NCBI RefSeq assembly: GCF_016545825.1
Contig: NC_052613.1
Location: 8,556,001-8,620,000, forward strand
Length of the DNA stretch: 64,000 bases
Direction of reading: 5' to 3'
From: Eucalyptus grandis
Lineage: Eukaryota > Streptophyta > Magnoliopsida > Myrtales > Myrtaceae
The notes beneath the pieces were generated by a model. It worked only from the letters and a program-made list of their open reading frames with translations, was not told where the DNA came from and searched no databases. Below, in pieces: positions 12,540 to 25,610 of this stretch. Every line of letters begins with the position of its first letter. The first letter of the stretch is position 1. Position numbers and translations under genes: made by a program.

Positions 12540-13087
12540 CCCTTTTTTTTTTTTTTCTTTTTTTTGAGGTGATTTTAGTAATCTTCGAGAGACATTTATT
12601 CAACTAGGAGCATGATACACCGCAGACAAAAGGAAAGTATGAGATCTTTGGGTTACACTGGAAAATCCTATCACTGGCAGGACGCAAAGAGTATACACAT
12701 AAACTAGTACAACAAGACACTTTCTTTTTTGACAGAACAACGATATGCACTTTTATTAGAACTTCAAATTGACAGTAACAGTTAATAGAGGCTGGGATCT
12801 GTTGTATTCAACATAGAATATGGCTTAAGGCTCCATAATATCAGCACTCTAGCTCGACCACGGCTATTCCCTCGTTGCAAGCAACTGCAACCTAGTAGGG
12901 CGAAAGCCACGAAAATGCGAGACAACGGATATGGAAGATTCTATCTTCGTACTGAAACTGCAGAGCCTACATGAATGTCTTTATAGTGGCAATGGAAAAC
13001 CCTGGACCATCATAATAGCTTATTATTGTCAAAGCACGGATATAACAAGGAAATGAAGCATTTAGAGCAGGCATGAATGGTACCTGC
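12540..13087. other. Intergenic DNA between the RLP A relic and the coatomer fragment
   Basis: No gene is seen. A T-rich run lies at 12540-12566. From about 12570 on, the stretch is paralogous to 32330-32850 in block B and is probably the 3' flank of the minus-strand coatomer fragment. Confidence 0.55.
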
Positions 13088-13980
13088 ATGATCCTTTCTG
13101 ATATGCAATATTCCAAATCCTTCCATGACCGAATTTCAGTGCGTGCTTAAGCCTGTATGCGACATAATGTCAGAGTCATTCACAAAATGACAAAGAATCC
13201 AGGGACATAAACAGTCTTATCCTATGGTAACTTCTGGAAAATCTGGAAAAGATAGAGGCGGTATTTTCATTCGACTGCTGTAACTGAAGCTGCATTCTAG
13301 AGCATGCTATGACTGTACAAACTCCCACAATGCATACCCAAAGCCATTTGCATCCCATATGCGAAGAGTCTCCTCCTCTGAACCAGTGATTACTATTGGC
13401 AGATTAGGATGCGCACATATGGCAGTAACATTGTGCTCGTGTCCCTGGAGTGTTTGTACACATTTTCTGCCTTTATCGTCCCAAACCTGGACTTGTTATT
13501 TGACGAATCATATATCAATTGATCTCTTTCTAATAATGCACAGATGTATTAAATTAAGAACGATAAAGTTTGCAAACCTTAGCAGTGTAATCATTCGAAC
13601 CACTCAGTAAATAAAGCATATCATGCGTGGAGAAGTAATCAACAAGGTTCAGCCCCTTCTCATGCGCATCCAAAGTAAACTTAGGCGCAGAGGAGTGAAC
13701 ATTCCAAATCTGCAACAAATGGGAATCATATTGAGAGTATAAATAGCGTATTTGGAAATTGAAATATGTATTTTACTAAGAGCAAGACCTCCAAAATGAG
13801 TACCTTTATAGTTCCATCAAGTGATGCACTTGCAAAAGCATTAGGATCTTGAGGATCAAATGCTACTCACATCACATAATGTGAATGTCCTTCAAATGTT
13901 TGAGTACACATCTAGTCCTTCTCCCAGTCCCAGAGCTTTACAACCGCGTCATCTGATGCCGATAGCACATAGGGTAAGTA
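13088..13980 (-). pseudogene. Coatomer subunit beta' (SEC27-like) WD40 fragment, copy A
   Basis: On the minus strand, four exon-like pieces read in the order of a COPI beta' WD40 propeller. They are LPYVLSASDDAVVKLWDWEK...EGHSHYVM (about 13975-13805), IWNVHSSAPKFTLDAHEKG...SGSNDYTAK (about 13710-13578), VWDDKGRKCVQTLQGHEHN...ITGSEEETLRIW (about 13489-13345), and LKHALKFGHGRIWNIAYQKG (about 13155-13090). Introns remain between them, so this is a duplicated segment and not a retrocopy. Stops interrupt it: WEKD followed by TAG, another after HYVM, and FVQS followed by TAG. The intact protein would be part of the COPI coat of Golgi vesicles. Only a middle set of blades is present. Confidence 0.85.
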
Positions 13981-14159
13981 GGGTGGACACCCATGCACCC
14001 GAGGATCACGGTTTTACTCCCTTACCTCTTCATAGCTGCTCAAGTGATCCCAGAAAACATTGTCTACATGAATAACATATTCATTAGATCTAAACATCTT
14101 ACCGAAACATATAGTTTATCTACAGTTCAACAGATAGGATATACAAATCACTAATAGCA

Positions 14160-15800
14160 AATCAGAGGAAAGGGAAAACAGGGTATGCAAATGCTTCTCA
14201 ATATTCTTGTCATTTCTGCCACCGTCACTTAATTTGGAGATATTTAACGAAAAGTGCAGTTGATTCTTTTCATTCCATGTTACCATACCTCAGATGACTA
14301 AGGCTGAGTCAAGAACTAACCAAAACACGAGCAATTCCGGGAAAGGAGGAAAGAAGGTAATACTAATACTCAAATATTTTTTTAGTCTGAGATTTCTCAT
14401 GTTTCCTCTTCACCTCAAGGCCGTTTGCCTGTTATCTTTGATTCTGTGCCTTTTATATTTCCTGGGTAGTTCCAGATAGAGAGGGCTGACAAGCAAGATA
14501 ATCAAACTAGTAAGAGCATCTCAGTGGGAAGAGGGAAAGAAGGAATCGCATTTTTAGTCCTAATTGTTTGTATAGCCCCGTGCGTGCCATGAGTGATTCA
14601 AGTTCGATGCTGCTTTTGCTCTTCACAGCTGTTTAGTTGATTGGAGCTGCTACTAATTGTCGTTACCATAATGAAGGAATTGCTCAAGGAAGAGGAGAAG
14701 ATGCGGTATGACACTCTTCTTCTGATTCTAAGGAATGTCTTCAAACTTAGCAGCAATTAGCAAGAAGAATGTAGAAAGCGACAAACTATATACATTGCTA
14801 AAAAGGTATAAGACGCATTACCTCTAAAATGTAGACAGCACTTCCTAAAACTAAGAGCCGAGAAAAGAGATTTAGTTTCAAAGATGTGGAAAACAAATGG
14901 CTGAAAATCTTAAAGACGTATATCCAACGAATGTTAATTTATTTTTTTTTTTTTTTTAACATTCCTTAGGATCTTGTTACACTTCTTTCTCTTTTCTTGC
15001 ATGACTTTCCAGCTTCCACATTGCAGAATGAATCTCACCTAAAGACAAAAGCGGATGATTGTGATCTTCCTGCTGCAGATGCTATGCATGTTGATGCTGC
15101 AATGAAATCAGATAAGAAGGTAAATCATTTGCGAGCTTAAAGAGTTAAAGTTCTCTTTAATTCTTTCTTTTGAGATGGAGATGTATTTTCCTTTTTCGAT
15201 GTTAGCTTTATGTGAAGGACAAATTTTTTGACTCACTTTCGACCAGTCCACCTGGGCCATGGAAGCCAAAACTATCTGAACAAAGGAAGCTGGATATAGA
15301 GGTATCACTTCATGATTCTTCCAATGATTATCCAATGTTTGTTCTCTTTCTTGACTTGGTCCTCAGACATTTGGGTATTTCCAAGTGCACCAAAGGAGTC
15401 ACGGTAGCCGAATGTCAAGGCTTGGTGGCAATCCAGACGTCTTTTCCGACCAAAGAGAAAATGGTAATGCAGGCAGAGGCCGGGCGCATCCTGCTTTCTC
15501 GACAGGAGGCTTACAGATACTGGATACATAAGCTCTTTTTCCTTAGCTTCGTGGAATATACCAATGTCTTAAGATAGGGATTACAAAGAATGTTGTTACA
15601 TGCACATCTGGTAACCCTTTTCCCCCTCTTTTGCCGATGAATCTTGTCACATGATTGTCAATGGTCCTTAAGACTAGTACAACTTGCTAGCAAATCGGAT
15701 GTTCATCGAGCCTTATATCAAATCTTAGCAAGACGACACTTGAGATTTCTAGAATGCAATGTCAGATTGGAAAACCCAAACTCATCTTGAGGTGGGCGAC
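14160..15800 (+). pseudogene. DCP5-like 3' part lacking the FDF motif, copy A2
   Basis: Linker exon-like pieces (around 14280-14355) are followed by 15027-15119, 15206-15301 and 15367-15531, which splice in frame. The first piece starts at NESHLKTKADDCDLP and corresponds to the end of the FDF exon of A1. The whole FDF core (about 95 bp) is missing, and a nearby ttgcag now provides the acceptor. The FFD box is LYVKDKFFDSLSTSP and the TFG box is TFGYFQVHQRSHGSR, ending at TAA 15529-15531. No Lsm-domain 5' half lies next to it; the coatomer fragment abuts instead. The same FDF loss occurs in B2 (35312-35404). Confidence 0.72.
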
Positions 15801-17365
15801 TGATAAACATCTTATATTGTCAACATCCCAGCTCAAATCAAACAGCACAGATTCGCTCCTTCCACTCACTGATACACTCCCTTTTTTTGGGCCAAGGATA
15901 TGCTCCTTCCCTGACCCTTTACATTTTCAGTCATCAAGCATCGAACGAACATCATGCAAGTGCTTTGTTTGGTGGAATTAAACCTCGATCGGCGATGGCA
16001 TGGAGTAACTGGTTAGGCTTCCACTTCTGCCAATGATGAACAACAACAGCTTTCGCCCGATATTCAACATCAAATGAACGAAGAATAGTTTGCGGCTTGA
16101 CCCTTGATCGGAAACTTCGGCGGTGAACTCTGGTGATGAAGTTTCTCCTTCGCTCCAGATCAGCCCCTTCAATGAAAAAGGGATTCTCCGATGGTCGAAC
16201 GTTGCTTCCCTCTGAACTAGAACCAGAGAACCCTCCCCAAAAACGATTCCTTCACACAAAAATGGCCTCCTCCTCCCTGCTCTCCTGCTCTCGACGCCTC
16301 CATGCTTACCTCTATCCTCGAGCGAGCACCCTCTCTCTCTCCTCCCATGGCCGACGCCATCCTCTCTTCCTTCTCGTGCAAGCGAACCTCTGTATACCGT
16401 TGAGCATGCTCTCCTCCGCCTGTTTCGAGCACCCCCTCCGCTCACGCAGCCGGACTTTTCTCTCATGCCAACTGACAAACGCGAGGTCTTTTCCCCGTGG
16501 CCGAACGCTGCTTGTCTCTTGCTCACAGGCGCACCTTCCGTCACCCACCTGCGTCACGGGATCGTATTTAGAAAATCATTGTTGCCTATTGCATTAATAG
16601 TGATTGAGTCTTAAAAACTTTTAATGGACTAATTTAATCCAAACATTTTATATTTATGCCAATTAAGTCAATCTGTCTGAAAATCGCATACATTGAATCT
16701 AATTATCCTTTATGGTACAATTAATGTTGATATGGACAAAATTTAAAATTTGTAAACATTATTTGAATTTTTATTAAAATTATTTTTTACGGTATGATTC
16801 GTGAGGGTCACTCGATGATTCTTTTGCGTTGTTTTAAATAATATATCATGGGTAATTTGGTTACAAGGAAGATAAAATATCAGATTTGTTAGAACCTAAT
16901 CGGGTGCTCGAAAACTTCACGAGTTGGGTATGAAAAATTATGTAACAAAAAGGTATCATGACATATGTATAAGGAAATAAATCGTTATAAACTCATTTCA
17001 CTTCCATCCTAAGCGAATTCTGACTTTGTTCGAAACTGTTCGTTGATTCAAAAGAAAAAAATAGTTTAATGGAGTCCCTAGTAAATGCATTGAAATCGTT
17101 TAATTTCAAAATATCATAACCATCAAATGATGTGATTTTCATGAAACAAAGAACATTTAAAAGTATAATAATTTATGATATGATGAGTCGACATGAATTC
17201 ATTAATAATTTGATTTGTCCATGCCATCTGCCTAGGATAGACCGATGGGAGCCAAAAGGCCTAACAAACCCAAAAATTAAAGAAGAAATAATATAAACAA
17301 AGATTCTGTTTATTTCATGTAAAATGAATGATTTGATATATATATTTCAAAAAATGATCGTTTTT
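15801..17365. other. No recognisable gene; CT-rich patch then AT-rich DNA up to the gap
   Basis: From 16230 to 16560 a C/T-rich stretch holds overlapping ORFs on both strands, but no domain is recognisable and the codon pattern looks like shadow reading of low-complexity DNA. From 16600 to 17365 the DNA is AT-rich and resembles degenerate non-autonomous TE sequence. I see no gene. Confidence 0.5.
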
Positions 17366-17465
17366 NNNNNNNNNNNNNNNNNNNNNNNNNNNNNNNNNNN
17401 NNNNNNNNNNNNNNNNNNNNNNNNNNNNNNNNNNNNNNNNNNNNNNNNNNNNNNNNNNNNNNNNN
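17366..17465. other. Assembly gap (100 N)
   Basis: Exactly 100 N, the usual placeholder for a gap of unknown length. Sequence after it (17466) matches position about 1276, so the gap lies at the junction between the two duplicated blocks. Confidence 0.99.
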
Positions 17466-20400
17466 CATATCATTACTCAAGCTAGTTTACTTTTCTAGAA
17501 ACTTCGTATGTTTCAAAGCAGTAATCCTGGAATGCGAAAAATTTTACAGACCTAGCTGTTGCAAATGGTTTTCTGGTTCAAGTGCTGGTCTTTGATGGCA
17601 GCGAGTAGCTTATGTATAGAGGTAGATATGAGAGCTATGGAAATGGAACTAAACCCATGTATCTGTTTTATATGCTCTATGAACCTCGGCGCATTATTTG
17701 ATACAGGCTATTTCTGGATTTTATTTGTGGCTTCTTGGCCAGAGGATGATGATTATATAATTATGTTATGTAGAATTTCATTTATCCTTTTTTAATATTC
17801 CAAATACATGGCACGTCATTCGGGAGGTAATTATTGTGTTTTCCGCCCTCCATTATGTTTTGAAACGCTAGACTAGAACAAAAGCTGTATTTTCTCTCTT
17901 GTTAAAGATTAAATACTCGGTTGTTATCTTGTTAAATGCCTGTTTAGTTTATGCTTATTTTCCAGAAACTCCAGTCCACATTCCTTGGCAGAAGAACGGC
18001 ACAAGTGCCACAACAAGACGCCGACACTTAAGTGCCATAACTTCCAAAAATGCACACTTAAGTGCCACTTTTTTTCAAGTGGGACACTTATTTGCCACCT
18101 CCGCGACCCTTGCCGGAAATCCCACGTGGCATTTTTTTATTATTATTTTTCGCCTACGTGGCTCGCCGGAGCTCCAAATCGCAAAAAAAATAATAAAAAA
18201 TTTAAAAATTTAAAAATTTTAATTTTAAAAATTTAAAAATTAAAAAAAATTTAAAATTTTAATTTTAAAAATTTTAAAAATTTTAAAAAAATTAAAAATT
18301 TTAAAAATTTTTAAAAAAAAAAAATTTAAAAATTTTAATTTTAAAAATTTAAAAATTTTAATTTTAAAAAATAAGAAAAAAAAAAAAAAAAAAAAGGGGG
18401 TCGAAGGGGCGGCGAGGGCTGAGCCTCGCCGCCGCCGCCGCCCCGCCCGCCGGGAAGGGCCGGCGACGGAGGGGAGGGTCGGCCGGGTCGCGGCCCCGCC
18501 GACCGACGGCGAGGGCTCGCAGCCCTCGCCGGATCGCGGCGAGGGCCGCGACCCTCGCCCCAGATCAGGCGAGGGCTCGCGGGCCCTCGCCGCCGGGCCG
18601 GGGCCTCGCCGGCCGGGCCGTGGCCCGGCGACCCCGCCGACCCTCCCCACCCGTCGCCGGCCCTTCCGGCGGCGGCGGGGAGGCGGCGAGGGCCGCAAGC
18701 CTCGCCGGATCGGGGCGAGGGTCGCGGTAGGGCGCGGGCCGCGACCCTCGCCCGCATCCGGCGAGGGCTCGCGGGCCCCCGCCTCCCGCCGCCGCCGGAA
18801 GGGCCTGGGGCGACGGAGTGGGGAGGGTCGGCCGGGTCGCGGGCCCCCGGGCCGGCGAGGCCGGCCGACCGGCGGCGGGGCCCCGCGAGCCTCGCCGTGA
18901 TTCCGCCGGGTCGCGGCCTCGCCGCGATCCGGCGAGGGCTGCGAGCCTCGCGTCGGTCGGCCGGGGCCGGCGACCCCGGCCGACCCTCCCCCTCCGTCGC
19001 CGGCCCTTCCCGGCGATGGCGGGGCGGCGGCGGCGACGCGGGCGGCGGCGGCAGCGGCGGCGAGGGCTCACCCTCGCCGCCCTTAGACCCCTTTTTTTTT
19101 TTTTTTTTTTTTAACTTTTAAATTTTTCTTAATTTTTTTAATTTTTAATTTTTTTTTTTTTTAATTTTTGAATACTTTATAATTTAATTAATTTTTATAT
19201 TAATAATTACACGTAGACACACGAAACGACGTCGTTTTGCGTTTTTCCGCCACGTCGCGTGTAAAACGACGCCGTTTTGGACTAAGGTCGCACGGAAAAT
19301 TGCCACGTCAGCCATTTGGCCGGATTTTCGCCGGAGTGGCACTTAAGTGTCCCATTTTGCTCCGATGATGGCACTTAAGTGTACCATTTTAAAGTTATGG
19401 CATTTTAAGTGTCCCGGCGTGCCCAAGTTATGGCACTCCAGGTGTCCCGACCTCCACATTCCTTTATAAGCAATCGCAGGTCATGGCGTTTCAATTGAAT
19501 TGACTAATATTTCCTTCCCATTCTTTGTAATTTCTCGTCCACGAGAAGTTTTTATTTGGGGTGACCTTTAACTTTTGGGCTATTTTTCAGTATACTAGCT
19601 GTTTTTTTTCCCTTTCCCCTAAAGAAAAAAAACTTCTGTTTTGCTTTGACGTTTGCCCAGTAAACTATATGTTGACATTCACTCCTCAGTCCTAAAGAAA
19701 TCTTTCAGTCTCTTGCTTCGCTTCCTCATTCCTTTATGAAAAAGAAGCATCTGAATTTCTAGTTTCTCCATCAAGTGAGACTACATTCCTTGAGAAAAAG
19801 GCACTGCATCTCCTATGAATATTATGATTTTTACTCATTCGTGTCAGCTGCTTTTGAAATATATTCCAGATTTATAACATCTATTTATTAGGGCTCTCAT
19901 TTGGTCATTTCTGTCTAATAAGATGATGCATCTTAGTGAGGAAACTTGTCCATGGCTAGTAAGAAGGGTTCCAGTTCTAGTTTTCTTATCTTTGATTGCA
20001 TGACTTGGGCTCTCTAGATCAGCGGAAGGACCCTTTGAAAATTTGATCTTGTCTGCCTTCTCTTTTCTCGACACATCTTTTCCTCTAAAAGTTATTTGTT
20101 CAACATGCTTGCTAGTGGTTTTTGAAATAGATTGCACTAAAAAAAGTGATTTAGTTGAAATATATCATCTGTAATGGCTGTTACATGTATAATCTGGTTG
20201 AAAAAGGAAATAGAAACCAAAAGAAGCACCCACATTTTATAGATCATGTTCGTCATTTGCCTGTTATGATTGCATTCCATTAGCTGTCCTTACAACCTCT
20301 TCCCACCTTCTTCTAGGCTTATTGAAGCCAAAGATTTTATGTAAATGAGCTGGTGAAGATTATGTGCTTTCAGTTCTCGCTTGGCTGTTGTAGATGTATC

Positions 20401-20947
20401 TAACTTTTCAAAGGATTGCGTTTTTCTTTTTTATATCTCTGGAGTTATAGTTGTCTCTTGTACTTTCTCAATTAGCCGCTTTCTGGTATTCTTTTCAAAC
20501 ATTACCCTTATTGTGTGAATAATATAGAGAGTAAAGCTAACTTATGTCTGTTTGTTCATTCATATCATTCTTTTCTCTATCCAGCCTTTGTTATATCCAA
20601 ATCTCTTTGTCAGAATTGGATTTTCATAGAGCCTCTGCTTTCTCCTTCTGCTTCCTTTTGTCAGCATAATAGTGCCACTTTAGACTCTAATAATGGTGAT
20701 GAAGCTAATGGCCTGGCACAGGGAAACACAGTAAAGATTTTTCTCCCTCTGAACTTCCCAGTCCATATTCTTTGCCTGGAAATTGCTTTCCTGTGGTCTT
20801 CATAGTTTAAAACCTTTGGTTTTATCCATTATTTCAACAGCATTGCCAGCAAGTTGGCAGAAAGAGGAAAGAGGGTATTACACGTTCTCAGAGCAAATTG
20901 TCACATGCTTATATGTGTGTTCTAATGCATGTGAGTGTCTCTAACTA
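17466..20947 (+). pseudogene. DCP5-like 5'/linker part, copy B1, interrupted and truncated
   Basis: The sequence corresponds to A1 from about 1276 to 3290. It is split by the foldback element at 17985-19453, and homology to A1 ends at about 20947 where unrelated LTR-like sequence begins. The exon-like patch near 20640-20745 encodes QHNSATLDSNNGDEANGLAQ, slightly better preserved than its A1 counterpart. The FDF, FFD and TFG exons do not follow within this copy. Confidence 0.6.
17985..19453. mobile_element. Foldback / long-TIR non-autonomous element (MULE-like) with GC-rich core
   Basis: The insertion is absent from the paralogous site near 1790-1800. It is flanked by a direct repeat (tccacattcctt at 17975-17986 and 19453-19464; the 9-bp core ccacattcc fits a Mutator-type TSD). 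Left and right halves are inverted copies almost to the centre (about 18719). The outer parts hold the 10-bp palindrome cacttaagtg twice on each side (18025-18034, 18055-18064; 19340-19349, 19372-19381). AT-rich arms follow, then A and T tracts (to 18396, and from 19091), then a very GC-rich core with recurrent ggcgaggg. No transposase ORF is present; long ORFs in the core are compositional. The MULE assignment rests on TSD length and long TIRs and is tentative. Confidence 0.8.
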
Positions 20948-22727
20948 CGCCTCAAGTGGCTTTGCCAAACTGTTCGAGTCCCCGTTCAAGTTGGGAATGC
21001 CGTGTCCTTGACGCCGCCGTCGCGCTGCCGTCTTTGCCGGTTTGTCGCCTTCAAAAAACCGGTGAGTTAACTCATAATTCTTGATTAGGTAGTTAATTAC
21101 ATTTAGAGGTAGGTTTAATTTAAGTATAATGGTGGTTATTATTAATTAATTTTGGTTTAGCCTTAATTATGTTTAAGGGTAGTTTAGATTAAATTTAAAT
21201 GCGATTAGTTTAAGTAATTACTGTTAGACTTAATTTATCGTGGTTAGATTAATTAGTTGAATTTTGTTTGATTAATCGTGATTTGTTTAATGTAATCGTA
21301 ATTATTTATTTAGTAATAATTATTTTAAATTAATTATTATTAATTTTAATTAATTATATGTATATTAATTAGTTATATTTAGTTTTAATTAATCATGGTT
21401 AGTCTAATTAATCGCGATTAGCAGAAATTAATAACGGATTGGCTGCTAAGTCGAATTTTTATGCTTTTATTATTGTTTTGATTTATGTATATTTCTGATT
21501 ATTTGAACTTGTGATGCTATGTTTTTTATTGCTCAATTATAGGCGTTAATTATTATGTTTCCAAAGAAGGTTCTATGGACAAGAAAATGATGAATTTTGA
21601 GGTGTTAGGTTTGGATGTCGAATTTTACGTATTAAATGGGGCAATGAGATTTTAAAATGAATACGTGCAAAATTTAGTGGGTTGATTTTTTAGTACGTGA
21701 TCACGTGCAAATATTTTACTGAAATTTTAAGTGTGAAAATTTACATGAGTTGGTTATTTGAAGTCGAACTCTTTTGTATAGCGCTAATTAAGGGCAAATA
21801 AAATTGGCTTGATTGTTGACGTACTTGAGTGGTCAATTAATCGAACCCGTCATTCAACAGGAGTTTGGGGGCGATGACCAATTTTTATCAGATGCCTAGT
21901 GAGAGTCTGAATGCTGAGTCGCGGTTGAGGCCGGACTGATTCTCCTTTATGGAATACAATCTAGGCGAGGTTCTAGATGATATTGTGCCTGATGGGATAG
22001 GACGATACACGGTTATGCCGGAAGACCGCTGACTTGTGTGTTGACTGTGGCCCAATGGGTCGTAATAATTAGAACATGTGTTGACAGTGCGCTTGATTAT
22101 TGTGGAATGTGTTCTGATTATGGTCCATGCCTATTGCTTTGATATTGCCATATGCGATGTACTATGTGTAGGGGTGTGTCAAGGCGAGATAAGTTTGTAC
22201 ATCATGCATATTTAGATTACCTCTTAGATGAATTCGCGTCTTAGTCAAGACTTAGGCTATTAATTCATTGAAATTTATATTTCATCCTGTTGTTATTAAA
22301 TATTTCAGGTCCATAATATGAAAAATCATCGCGTGCAGTTTAGATCTTGATGGACCAAGACACGGGCGCGTTTGGTGTCACTTTTGATTGGTCTCATCAT
22401 TAGTGAAGTTTAGGTTAACCCTAATCTTATAAGTTTTTAAGATGGTTGATAGGAAGTGGCTATAAAAAGGATTGTAATTATTAAACTTCCTAGGGTTAAC
22501 AGTTTATAAATGAAAGAGCTATTTTTGGGAATGTTTGTTGTGGTTTTTTTTTTTTTTTTAAAACTATCCCTGCTATTTGTACTTTGATTGGGTGTTGTTT
22601 ATATTAAATTTTTTCCACATATGTTTGATCAAAATATAAAAGAAATGGGCCGGCAACGTGTCCTAGGATGTTACAATTTAATTGACTGTCGTGGAATGTT
22701 CATCTGCTCGGGATCCGGGTCGTGACA
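20948..22727 (-). mobile_element. LTR-retrotransposon-like fragment, possibly a solo LTR
   Basis: Non-coding sequence unrelated to block A replaces the DCP5-like locus here. Read on the minus strand it begins TGTCACGACCCGGATCC at 22727, a beginning I associate with plant LTRs, and it has no protein-coding content. The other end is at the loss of homology near 20948. I could not find a matching 5-bp TSD (ccact follows the TG end), so a solo LTR is a hypothesis; a truncated element is equally possible. Confidence 0.4.
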
Positions 22728-25610
22728 CCACTCATAATTAACGTCCTTTAGCTTGGTTTTGTGAACATAGAAATACGGTTAAAGGTTCCTCTGTAACCAT
22801 ACTAGAGCAATAGAAAAAGTCAACAACAGAAGCATAAGCAAATTTTCATTATCATGGTTCTGTCAGATGGAACTCGATAGATTTAGCTCACTCCAGCCTT
22901 TGAGCAATCTCATTCTGGTGCGGGAGTGACATTAATTAGTTTCTCAGATAGTGTAGTGTGCATACTTAATATCAATGAATACGCTTAGGCAATTAAAAAT
23001 TAAATAGATATGCAAATATATAAAGGGAAATGAAAAGGAGAAGGACTAAGGAGAAGGGACTGTGTACCTAGAACTTGAATGTGGTAGACTGATACATGCC
23101 AACTGACAGAGTACCCAGAGCACTCCGGGCTCAAGTAAAGTGTAAAATGAAATTAAGTTATTAGATGAATGCGTTATTTATTGTTTAATAAAAAGATTTA
23201 AACTTAAGATTACTAGCTCTAATATCGAATGAAATTTTGTGGGATAGCTACTAACAGTTTGAAAACTTAAGCCGTTAGATGAAAGTATGATTTATTATTT
23301 ACATGTTCTAATAGAGACATAACTACAAGTCATTGCAATGTTGGACGTAAATCAACGTGTGCTTGTTGATGAAGGATGTTCAAGCAATTTTACTCACTCT
23401 CTCAAGCCAAGGAAATTCTTCTGCATGTTGTTGTCATCCCATGCCTTCACAGCCATCCATTCAGCTGACTTGTCAAAATAGACGCTGTGGTCTCTCCTAT
23501 GCTGTCATCCGCGACTCCGAGACCGTCCCCTCCGCTGTCGTGTTACACAATTCACGGTAGAGATCAAAGTCCAAAAGTTGTTCGGTCAAAACGAATTGCG
23601 TTCAACCTGGTCTGTCATAAGAAGATTCAGAGAGAGTTCTCCAAGTGGTCAAAGGTCAAATTTGGAGAGTTAACTTCACGTTGAGCATCAGTTTCGTTTG
23701 CCTCATTAATTGCACTCGCGTGAGGCCCGATTGACTAAGTCCGAATGGATTTAATCTACGTAATCTATAGACTATCCGGTATTTATTTTTATATGATTCC
23801 CTTATCACCACTTGTTCAAATGAGGAGATTAAAGCTCGCATTTTCTAAATTAGGATTGCCATGTACTTTTTATCATATAGGGGCCAAGGGAGGATGGATC
23901 GAGTCATCCTTTGTAACTAAGTTAAGTGACCAAATCATCTTAAGACTATGCAAATAGATCACCATATAACAATCGGTCATGTTAAATCGAGGCACCCAAA
24001 GTATTTCTCTAAAAGATTAAGTTGTCAAGGAACAAAGAGCCCGGCTAAGCTAATGCCATGGTCGTTCTCCAGACAATTATTCGGAAAAGTCAAACAGTAA
24101 TATTTTTTACTATATTTGAACATAAAACAATGATTAGGGCATGATAAAACAAGTTAGCATAAAAAATGTGAGGAATTGTGATAATTTTTTTTCTTCATAA
24201 AACATCGATTATGATGTTAGATATAATTATACAAATAAAAGAAAAATAAAAAAAATTTACTCCATAACATAAATAATAAATGTATATAATTTATAACATA
24301 TTTAAGCGATATGGAATTATACAAACACCTTTGCTTGTAAGTAAGTCCCTCTCTCACACATGATCGACTCGGCTCGAATATTGTGACATTGACACATTTT
24401 CTATTTTGTGTGAGCCAATTAAAGTGTCAAGATCTAAATTATTAACCTATGCTCTAATATTATGTTAGAATCTCTAACCCAATAACTTAAATTTGGCTGG
24501 AGGAGACTCATGTTAATACGGCACATTATAATCAAGCATTTAATCGATGTGGAATTCTTCCAACAGCGCTGATATAAACATGGGAAACCATTAAAAGGTC
24601 TAAATCCCAATGTTGATATCATAGTGGCACAAAGGAACACCATCATAGTGGCCACTTGTTTATTGGTGACCGTCATTTGGGGTGGTCGTCTATCAACAAG
24701 GCAACCACCATTGTGATGGCTACCTATCGAAGACGACCACCACAAGAGTGATATCATCTATTGTCTAGGTGACTAATCATGCCTTGAGGATTGTTTCCTA
24801 TTTTGATAGAGACAACATTGTCAAAATTCATGCTTAAAAAAAATTAGAGATGATTGAATCCCGAATGTCTATATATCTTCTTTTTTTTGCAATTTGATCC
24901 CTCGATTTTTTCATTCAATTAAGTATCTCAACCTCTCTTTTATTGCAAAGTTACAAAATTCTCGCCTTAGGAGGGAAAGCAAATTTAATAGTGCATCACT
25001 AAATCAACAAATGATTTGTTCTTAAACATATGACCCTAGTTAATGGAATTGTTAATCACATAGATTGAGTTACCATCATTGTTGATTTTTCTTTATTGAC
25101 TTAAGTCTCATTGATACATAGTTAGAGAGGATCGGTCAAATTCACTATTATCAACAGATATAAGATGTGTATGTTCGGTCAAAAAGAAAAGTTTTTCACA
25201 TGCACCAGCTAATTAAGTCACATAAGACTTGATTTCCTTCCCTAGTCAATCCATTGACTAGTCAAACCGCCCAACTATTGTGACTAACAAGAACAATCAC
25301 CACAAAAGTCTTTTTCCTGATCATTTCCATAAGTAGTGCAAAAGTTTTGATCAAATAGGTAAAGACTTCACTTCCGAGTTCTTGCCTATCAAGATGACGA
25401 CTTGGTAAAGTACCTATGGAGCAAATACCTAATTAAGGAAGTATTCAAATTTCAAAACATAATTCCCTCGCAAAATCGAAATCTTGCATTAAAAGAAAAC
25501 ATTATTTTTTTTCAAATTTCTCCGAAAGAAAATCAGTAAAAATAAATAAAAAATTACTCACTTGAAACTCGGTGTGAACGAGCGCCCAAGTCGCGCTCGC
25601 TTTTTCTCTC
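22728..25610. other. Intergenic DNA upstream of RLP B
   Basis: No gene is seen. From about 24500 to 25610 it is paralogous to the RLP A upstream region (6780-7860), including the ggtggtcgtc hairpin patch near 24680-24710, which has lost one arm's identity. The rest (22728-24500) is AT-rich with short ORFs only. Confidence 0.55.

Larger units (their letters stand above)
1276..16020 (+). repeat. Segmental duplication, block A
   Basis: The order is DCP5-like (A1), RLP, RLP relic, coatomer beta' fragment (minus), DCP5-like 3' part (A2). Block B (17466-36050) has the same order and orientation. Many non-coding stretches align as well, for example 1370-1760 with 17555-17945, 12570-13090 with 32330-32850, and 14160-14480 with 34650-35020. 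Divergence by many substitutions and indels argues against uncollapsed alleles. Confidence 0.85.

Noticed and set aside
15978..16597. Overlapping ORFs of 188 and 154 codons on opposite strands
   Set aside because: C/T-biased sequence, no recognisable motif, and no counterpart in block B. I could not support a gene.
18240..19121. Long Arg/Pro/Gly-rich ORFs on both strands in the GC-rich core
   Set aside because: Open frames on both strands arise from extreme GC content and ggcgaggg repeats. They have no start context, no domain and no splice structure, and the region is an inverted repeat element.
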